DNA from: Coriaria nepalensis
Taxonomy: Eukaryota > Streptophyta > Magnoliopsida > Cucurbitales > Coriariaceae
Reading direction: 5' to 3'
Length of the DNA stretch: 64,000 nt
Assembly: GCA_027186245.1 (NCBI GenBank)
Contig: CP114495.1
Location: 3,549,001 to 3,613,000, forward strand
In this document: piece after piece, positions 57,953 through 64,000 of the stretch
How the letters are laid out: every line of letters begins with the position of its first letter
Numbering within the stretch: position 1 is the first letter of the stretch
Program-made: the position numbers and the translations under genes
The notes under the pieces: generated by a model
The model's input: only the letters and a program-made list of their open reading frames with translations
Told to the model about the DNA's origin: nothing
Database searches by the model: none

Positions 57953-58090
57953 ATGGCGGGTGCATTTTGGGGAACGAGAATAATGGAGATTGTGAAGAAG
58001 CACGATTCCGGTGGCCTGGTCTGGAAGAGAATCAAGCTTACCACCACTCGCAAAGCCAACGCCAAGAAAAGACTACGCCGCGTCTGGCAG
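57953..58090 (+). CDS. Small basic conserved protein, first exon only
   Basis: An exon of 46 codons starts MAGAFWGTRIMEIVKK and ends RRVWQ at a GTACGC donor. It is strongly basic toward the end (RKANAKKRLRR). The sequence looks like a short protein conserved in land plants; I believe relatives are annotated as uncharacterised or mitochondrial, but I cannot name the function. The leader is GA-rich and the upstream patch carries a TGGGCC motif, which fits a housekeeping or mitochondrial-ribosome type gene. The next exon is not visible before the window ends: 58,276-64,000 is nested retrotransposon DNA, so intron 1 would be at least 5.9 kb. Either exon 2 lies beyond the window or the gene was cut off by the insertions. 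Confidence 0.65.
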
Positions 58091-58275
58091 GTACGCTCTC
58101 TCTTTCTTCTGTTGTTAGGGTTTATGAAGCTGAACTAAAACACTCACTGTTGAACTTTAGTTTCATAATCTATCTACCTGAAGCTAGTTGTCTTTCATCT
58201 ATACGGTTTTGGGGGAATATAATTAAGTCATCACAGATTCATCAAATTTTATCAAAAGGTAGATATATTGGACGG

Positions 58276-58462
58276 TGTCAATTGGACTGAGTGCTTCTCC
58301 TTGAGAGAGTTTCCTCATTGAACTAGCGAATGATTACCTAATACATTCCTGAAATCAAGCTAGTAATTAATGTAATACTGACAGCTAGTAATTAACGTAC
58401 AAAATATTTACGGCTAGCATAATTGATATGTCAATCCGTGTGATATATATATCCATCTGACA
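58276..58462 (-). repeat. Copia 3' LTR (187 bp) of the outer nested element
   Basis: Read on the minus strand, it starts TGTCAGATGG directly after a purine tract (TGAGGGGGA, 58463-58471) and ends CCAATTGACA at 58276, giving inverted TGTCA/TGACA ends. Contains a short AGCTAGTAATTAA direct repeat. The neighbouring GACGG (58271-58275) could be the target duplication; its mate would be outside the window. Confidence 0.6.
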
Positions 58463-58900
58463 TCCCCCTCAAATTGATGTTGGTTGATGGAGAAGCATCA
58501 ATCTGTGCACAAGAAACTAATGGAAAACATGTCAGCTATTTGGAGATCAATGCAAATATGCAGAAGAGAGATGATACAGCTGTCCACGGCCTCTCGAATG
58601 GAATGACAATCCACTTCGATATGCTTTGTGCTTTCATGAAAACTTGATTAGCAGCAATCTATATGGCAGACGTGTTCTCAGCATGAAGAGGGGTGAGATC
58701 AAGCTGTGAAAAACCAAGTTCAGCCAAAAGTCTACGAAGCTAAACAATTTTTGGACAAGCAATATTCTGACTTAGTGGAGAATTTGGAAACATGAGACTA
58801 GTCGCCTTTTGCTCTTCCAGGATATTAAGTCAGGATTTAGAAACATACACTAACCCATAACTGAACAACGAGTATCTAGACATCCTACCCAATTAGCATC
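58463..58900 (-). pseudogene. Copia RNase H remnant (outer element, 3' part)
   Basis: Minus-strand reading gives DANWVGCLDTR (58.90 kb), MFLNPDLISWKSKR (58.83 kb), RRLLAELGFSQLDLTPLHAENTSA (58.74-58.66 kb, in part), and the KHIEVDCH-type region (58.62 kb). These are the second half of copia RNase H, with stops and frameshifts. The first half is at 63,663-64,000, beyond the inserted plus-strand element. Confidence 0.75.
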
Positions 58901-59031
58901 AATTAGGGATTCTACTTGTTTCTGTTTAGGCACATATTCTGTAGTTAGACTAGGGTTTCTCTCCTATATAAGGGACCCTAAGATGTAAATTGGAAGTATT
59001 GAATATAGTTCTTTTACCGCCAAAATTCACA
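58901..59031 (+). repeat. Truncated 5' LTR of the inner copia element
   Basis: Matches the last ~130 bp of the LTR at 63457-63662 and ends CAAAATTCACA right before a primer-binding site. The first ~75 bp are missing: the left boundary falls at 58891-58906, where AATTAG occurs in both the host copia sequence and the LTR. About eight differences from the other LTR are visible over ~127 aligned bases. A TATA-like CCTATATAAGGG is retained. Confidence 0.8.
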
Positions 59032-59043
59032 TGGTATCATAGC
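59032..59043 (+). other. Primer-binding site of the inner copia element
   Basis: TGGTATCATAGC immediately after the LTR, complementary to the 3' end of initiator tRNA-Met with one likely mismatch. Confidence 0.8.
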
Positions 59044-59046
59044 CTC

Positions 59047-62000
59047 ATGATGAAATACATGATGGCTATAGAAAAAATTGGTTCTTCTTCTTCAAACCTA
59101 AAAAACACCTCAAATCACGAAACCATGGTCGGTGGCAACCAAGGAAACTCGGAAAGCAATCAGGTTATCATTACAGGGCACAAACTGAATGAGAATAATT
59201 ATGCTCAATGGTCTCATTCAATAATGATGTCCATCTGCAGCAAAGGAAATGATGAATAGCTATCTGGTGAAGTAACTAAACCAGAAAAAGATGATCTGAA
59301 GTTTAGAGCATGGAAGGTTGAAAATAGCATGGTCATGTCATGGCTCATTAACTCCATGACTAATGACATTGGAGAAAACTTTCTACATATGAAACGGCAA
59401 AGAAGATCTAGGAGGCAGTTAAGGAGACATACTCCAACAATGAGAACATCTCGGAACAGATCGAGATAGAGAGCAACCTACATGACTTACGACAAAGAGA
59501 CTTGACCGTAACTCAATATTACAGTGCTCTTACCCGCTACTGGCAACAACTTGACTTGTGTGAGATCTATTCATGGAAGTGCACTGAAGATATCCAGTTG
59601 TATAAGAAAATTGTTGAAAGGAAGGGATTGTACAAGTTCCTAATTGGATTGAACTAGAATCTAGATGAAGTAAGAGGGAGATTCCTAGGCTATAAACTTC
59701 CACCGAATGTAAAAGCGGCTTTTTCTGAAGTAAGGAAAGAGAAAAGCAAGAAAAGAGTAATGGTGAAATCTCACTTAGTCACTCAAAATCTGGCCGGCTT
59801 TGGCTGTTAGAGGCGCTCAGTATCAACCAAGTGAGAATCGACAAAGGAAGGAACGACCATGATGTGAGCATTGTCGAAAGCCTGGACATCTTAAAGACAC
59901 ATGCTGGAAAATCTATGGAAAACAAAGAAGGTCGTGGAAACCATATCTACATGGAAGAACCTACTGCAACCGGTGAATCTAACTTGTTCAACAGGGAATA
60001 ACTTAATCTTCTAAAGAAGTTGTTTAGTCAACCAACTTCATCCTCACAACCCTTCTCCATTATTGGAATTGGGTCAATAGCCCAAAAGGTAAATTTGCTA
60101 TTGCTCTAAATACTACGAAAGAGAAGGACAGTCCATGGATTGTGGACTTCGGAGCATCAGACCACATGACTGGTGATAAAACTCTATTTAGTAATTTTAC
60201 TCCTTCACATGAAAATCTTAGCAGATGACTCACTTTCAAAGGTGGCTAGTTTAGGATCCATCACAATATCAAAAGATCTTACTCTAAACTTGGTCTTTTA
60301 GTTCCAAATCTAGACCGCAAACTATTATCTATCAATAAACTCACTCGAAATCATACTTGTGTTACTAAATTTCTTCTATACTCGTGTGAATTTTAGGACT
60401 TGGATTCAGGGAAGACGATTGGCAATGCTAAGATGTGCTCAGGGCTTTATCTACTTAAGGTGTCTAATCTTCAAGAGGATTGTTGCAAGTTGGATTGTTC
60501 AGTGTCTAGAAGTGAGAGTAGTTATATTAGTCAATGTCCTAAAGAGAGTATAGTAATGTTATGGCGCTACCGGTTAGGCCACCTAAACTTTATGTATCTC
60601 TAGAAATTATTTTCATCATTATCCTCTAATAAAAGTCCAGCTATTTTTCAATGTGAAATCTGTCACCTCTCAAAACACACTCAAAATACCTTCCCTAACA
60701 AACCCTACAAAATATCCCAATCGTTCTCCATGATTCACAATGATGTATGGGGACCTTCTTGAGTTTAACCAATTTGGGTGACCATTGGTTCATCACCCTA
60801 ATAGATGATCACACAAGATTCGGTGTTTCTCGTGAAAGAAAAGTTAGAAGTGGGCCAAATTTTAAAAAAATTCAACTCTATGGTTCAAACACAGTTTCAA
60901 TATAAGATACAAGTTTTCAAGTTTGATAATGCTAAAGAGTACTTTACATCATCTCTTAGCACATATCTACTGGAACAAGGAATTGTCCACCAAAGCTCAT
61001 GTGTCGATACACCTCAACAGAATGAGATCGCAGAAAGGAAAAACTGACATTTGTTAGATGTTGCAAGGTCACTCATGTTATTATTTCAGGTCCCAAAGCA
61101 CCATTGGGGTGATGCTATTCTCACTGCAGCCTACCTCATCAACAGAATGCTCTCTCGAATCCTCAAATTCCATACACCATGTCAGACCCTCCTTAAGTCT
61201 TATCCACATACACACCTCATAACATTTGTTCCTTTCAAGGTATTTGGTTGCTCAGCCTTTGTCCATGATCACAATTTGACTAGAAGCAAGCTTGATCCTA
61301 GAGCAATCAAATGTATGTTCTTGGGACACTCATCAAATCAGAAAGGGTATAAGTGCTACTCTCCCTGCACACAAAAATACAATTCAATGGATGTAACCTT
61401 TTTTGAATAACAACCCTTTTATCCCAAACTTGACATTCATGGGGAGAACCACTTTATACAAGAATATCAGCTTTGGGACGTTGAACATGGACCCCGCCAA
61501 ACTACCTCACCATATCCTCCTAGTGAAGAAGCATATAGGCAGCCTAGACAATTTCGTACAGGATACTATTCCCAATCCCCATCCTACTCAAAACTCTCCT
61601 CCACTTCTAAACACTATTCTACACAACATTGATCTCATTACTTACTCAAGAAGGTAAAGAAGTCAAGTAGAAATAGAACCCCTAGTACATCATGAGCAGA
61701 TCCATGAGTCATACTCTAATCCAAGGCCAAATAAAGGTAACACTAATTCTGACTCTTCTCTTACCAAATTAGAAAATGATGATATTAATTGGCCTATTGC
61801 ATTAAGGAGAGGTGTTAGATCATGTACAAAGGCACTCTATATGCAATTTTGTGCTCTATCAAGGGCTATCACCCAATTTCAGGGCATTGGTGTCTAACAT
61901 AAGCGGAATTCAGATTCCAAACAACATACAAGAAGCACTCAAATCTCCAAAATGGAGAACAATTGTGTGACGACATTCAGGCACTAGAAAGGAATGAAAC

Positions 62001-63449
62001 ATGGGAAGTTACTGAATTACAATCAGGTAAGCGTCCACTGGGTTGTAAGTGGATATTGATAGTGAAGTACAAAGATGATGGGAATGTGGACAGATTCAAA
62101 GCTCGATTGGTTGCCAAAGGCTTTACTCAGTCTTATGGAATTGATTATGAAGAAACATTTGCTCCAGTAGCAAAAATAAACACTATATAGGTCCTACTTT
62201 CACTAGCTATAAATCTAGATTGGCCTCTTTACCAACTGGATGGATGTCAAGAATTCATTTCTGAATGGAGATCTAATGGAGGATATATGGACATTCCTGC
62301 CAGGTTTAAGAAATCAGATAACCAACAAGGTATGCAAGCTCAAAAGGTCACTTCATGGACTCAAGCAATCGCCAAGGGCTTGGTTTGACAGATTCACAAA
62401 AGTGGTCAAAAGGCATGGATATACTCAGTATCAATCAGATCATACACTATTTGTCAAATTTTCTCTCATAGGAAAGGTTGTTATTCTTATTGTGTATGTT
62501 GATGATATTATTGTAACAGGAGATAATGAGGAGGATCTGAACAGTGTTAAAGAATTCATAGCTAAAGAATTTGAGATCAAAGACTTGGGAAATCTTGAAT
62601 ACTTCTTAGGAATGGAAATAGCTCGATCTAAGAAGGGAATTTCGGTCTTTCAACGAAAGTATGTGTTGGACCTACTAAAGGAAATAGGAATGCTGGGATG
62701 CAAACCGGTAGATACTCTAATGGACTCAACCATACAATTGGGACTCAAAGAGGACAACACACTAGTTGATAAGAGCAGATACCAACTTCTGGTAGGGAAG
62801 GTAATCTATTTATCCCATACTAGACTTGATATTGGTTTTGCAGTGAGTAAGGTGAGTCATTTATGAATTATCCATATGAAGAACATACGGAGGTTGTTTA
62901 CAGAATCTTGAGGTACCAAAAGATGACACTAGGAAAGGGTTTATTCTTTGGAAAAACATCAAGCAGAGATATTGAAGTTTACAATGATGCAGATTGGGCC
63001 GGATCAATCAAAGACCGGAGATCTACCTCAGGTTATTGCACCTATGTATGGGGGAACTTGGTTACATGGCGAAGCAAAAAGCAATCTGTAGTTTCAAGAA
63101 GTAGTGCAGAGACAGAATTTCAAGCTATGGCTCGTGGAATATGTGAGGGGATGTGGTTAAGAAGATTCTTAAAAGAATTAAAATTCTCAGTGGATGAACC
63201 AATAAAAATGTTCTATGATAATCAATCTGCCATCAGTATTGCAAAGAATTCAGTACATCACGATTGAACTAAGCATGTGGAGATCAATCGTCACTATATA
63301 AAAGAAAAGGTAGATGAAGGATAGTCAAGCTACTGTATATGCCTACGTGTCTTCAGACAGCTGATATCCTAACTAAGGCCCTACCTAGAATCAAGTTTGA
63401 TGATCTAAAGTCCAAGCTTGGCTTGATTAATATTTATAACCAAGCTTGA
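59047..63449 (+). pseudogene. Copia gag-pol of the inner element, degenerate
   Basis: Plus-strand polyprotein in normal copia order. Gag: ITGHKLNENNYAQWSHSIMM (59.18-59.23 kb), WLINSMTNDIG. Zinc knuckle: CEHCRKPGHLKDTC (59.86-59.90 kb). Protease: DFGASDHMTG (60.15 kb; the catalytic Asp is kept but the next residue is Phe, not Ser/Thr). Integrase: CEICHLSKHT, FDNAKEYFTSSLSTYL, TPQQNEIAERKN, FGCSAFVHDHN (60.65-61.30 kb). [22 protein letters not shown] (62.05 kb), YQLDVKNSFLNGDL, YVDDIIVTGDN (YVDD at 62495-62506) and LEYFLGMEIARSKKG. RNase H: YNDADWAGSIKDRRST to FYDNQSAISIAKNS (62.97-63.25 kb). It ends at TGA 63447-63449. At least ten stops or frameshifts interrupt it, so it is inactive, but several long frames (208 and 134 residues) survive, suggesting it is younger than the other copia copies here. 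Confidence 0.9.
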
Positions 63450-63456
63450 GGGGGAG

Positions 63457-63662
63457 TGTAGAATATATTAAGATTCCAACAAACAAATCAAACTGATTTG
63501 TTTGTTGATTAGTTACTAATTAGTTGCTGATATTTAGGGATTCTAATTGTTTCTGTTTAGGCACATATTCTTTAGTTAGACTAGGGTTTCTCTCCTATAT
63601 AAAGGACCCTAAAATATAAATTGAAAGTATTGAATATAGTTCTTTTACCTCTAAAATTCACA
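63457..63662 (+). repeat. 3' LTR of the inner copia element (206 bp)
   Basis: Starts TGTAGAATAT directly after the polypurine tract GAGGGGGAG (63448-63456) and ends AAAATTCACA at 63662. Contains ACAAATCAAAC...GTTTGTTGATT-type dyad near its start and a TATA-like CCTATATAAAGG. Host copia RNase H/RT sequence resumes at 63663. Confidence 0.85.
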
Positions 63663-64000
63663 GTAGAGTAAACCATGACTAGGAGTTCTTCAAAGATATC
63701 AAATAATGCGACGAACAACAGCAGCAAGGTGGAGGTGACAAGGAGAGTGTGCATAAACTGACTAACTTGTTGGAGAGCAGAGGAGATATCAGGTCACGTG
63801 ATAGTCAGCTTGTTCAAGCTGCCAACGAATCACAGTAGGATCAGGAAGGAGATCACCTTCCTCACGTCGATCTCTCCCATTAACCTCCATAGGACTGTCC
63901 ACAGAGGGGGAATCTTGGAATCTAATTTTGAATATTATGCTATATAGCCATCTGCTCTCAGCAGCAGAAAAAAGAAAAATATCCTCCACCGGGCAATCCT
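63663..64000 (-). pseudogene. Copia RT/RNase H remnant (outer element, 5' part)
   Basis: Minus strand: SVDSPMEVN and REEGDLLPDPTV (63.90-63.82 kb, start of the RT tail), SQFMHT-like (63.74 kb), HLHLAAV and the YL-x-x-TPSHGLLYS motif (63.69-63.66 kb). It is the direct upstream continuation of the RNase H piece at 58,463-58,900 and runs off the window edge. Frames are broken. Confidence 0.75.

Noticed and set aside
1..64000. CRISPR arrays, bacterial operons, phage or biosynthetic cluster
   Set aside because: Intron-containing plant genes, plant LTR elements and no regularly spaced direct repeats; nothing prokaryotic apart from plastid-derived ndhK.

Overview
This window looks like nuclear DNA from a flowering plant, most likely a eudicot. 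It is AT-rich, its genes carry short exons with GT-AG introns, and the families present (SWEET, JAZ/TIFY, SAUR, EXO70, receptor-like kinase) are plant families. Much of the rest is decayed Ty1/copia, Ty3/gypsy, hAT and Mutator DNA. A plastid gene fragment and an 18S rRNA fragment are also embedded. I cannot name the species.

Layout. 0-10.6 kb is layered transposon debris: a minus-strand Tnt1-like copia tail and LTR (1.8-3.9 kb) split by a hAT-type element, a gypsy gag fragment (3.9-5.1 kb), and a plus-strand copia element (6.2-10.6 kb) broken by a terminal-inverted-repeat element and by a 1.5 kb solo LTR with a clean 5-bp target duplication. 10.6-23 kb is the main gene island. It holds a JAZ10-like jasmonate repressor (minus), a decayed DUF2828/vWA gene (minus), an intact seven-exon gene for a UPF0739/C1orf74-type protein (plus) and an intronless SAUR gene (minus). 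23-29.9 kb is AT-rich sequence plus a minus-strand copia remnant. 29.9-33.3 kb holds two more decayed genes on the minus strand, an EXO70B-like exocyst subunit and a peroxisomal dienoyl-CoA isomerase, and then a tRNA-Gln gene.

33.6-43.6 kb looks like one large degenerate Mutator-like element. It has an Ulp1-like (C48) protease gene on the plus strand, interrupted by LTR-like DNA, facing a MuDR-type transposase on the minus strand. A dispersed palindromic motif (CGATGCTCGATG-like) occurs only across this interval. 44-48 kb has a second hAT-type element and an intact six-exon SWEET sugar transporter gene. 48.7-57 kb has a receptor-like kinase fragment, a plastid ndhK fragment, a 1.9 kb solo LTR with 5-bp target duplication, and a long minus-strand copia remnant with its LTR and primer-binding site. 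At 57.95 kb the first exon of a small basic protein gene begins. Its first intron apparently received a minus-strand copia element, which was later split by a plus-strand copia element (58.9-63.66 kb).

Only five protein genes look functional from sequence: JAZ10-like (last exon unresolved), the UPF0739-type gene, SAUR, SWEET and the small basic protein (first exon only). They do not form a pathway. JAZ and SAUR are hormone-response genes and SWEET is a sugar exporter. I found no CRISPR array, operon or clearly new molecular system. The most unusual object is the Ulp1-carrying Mutator-like element with its private repeat motif.
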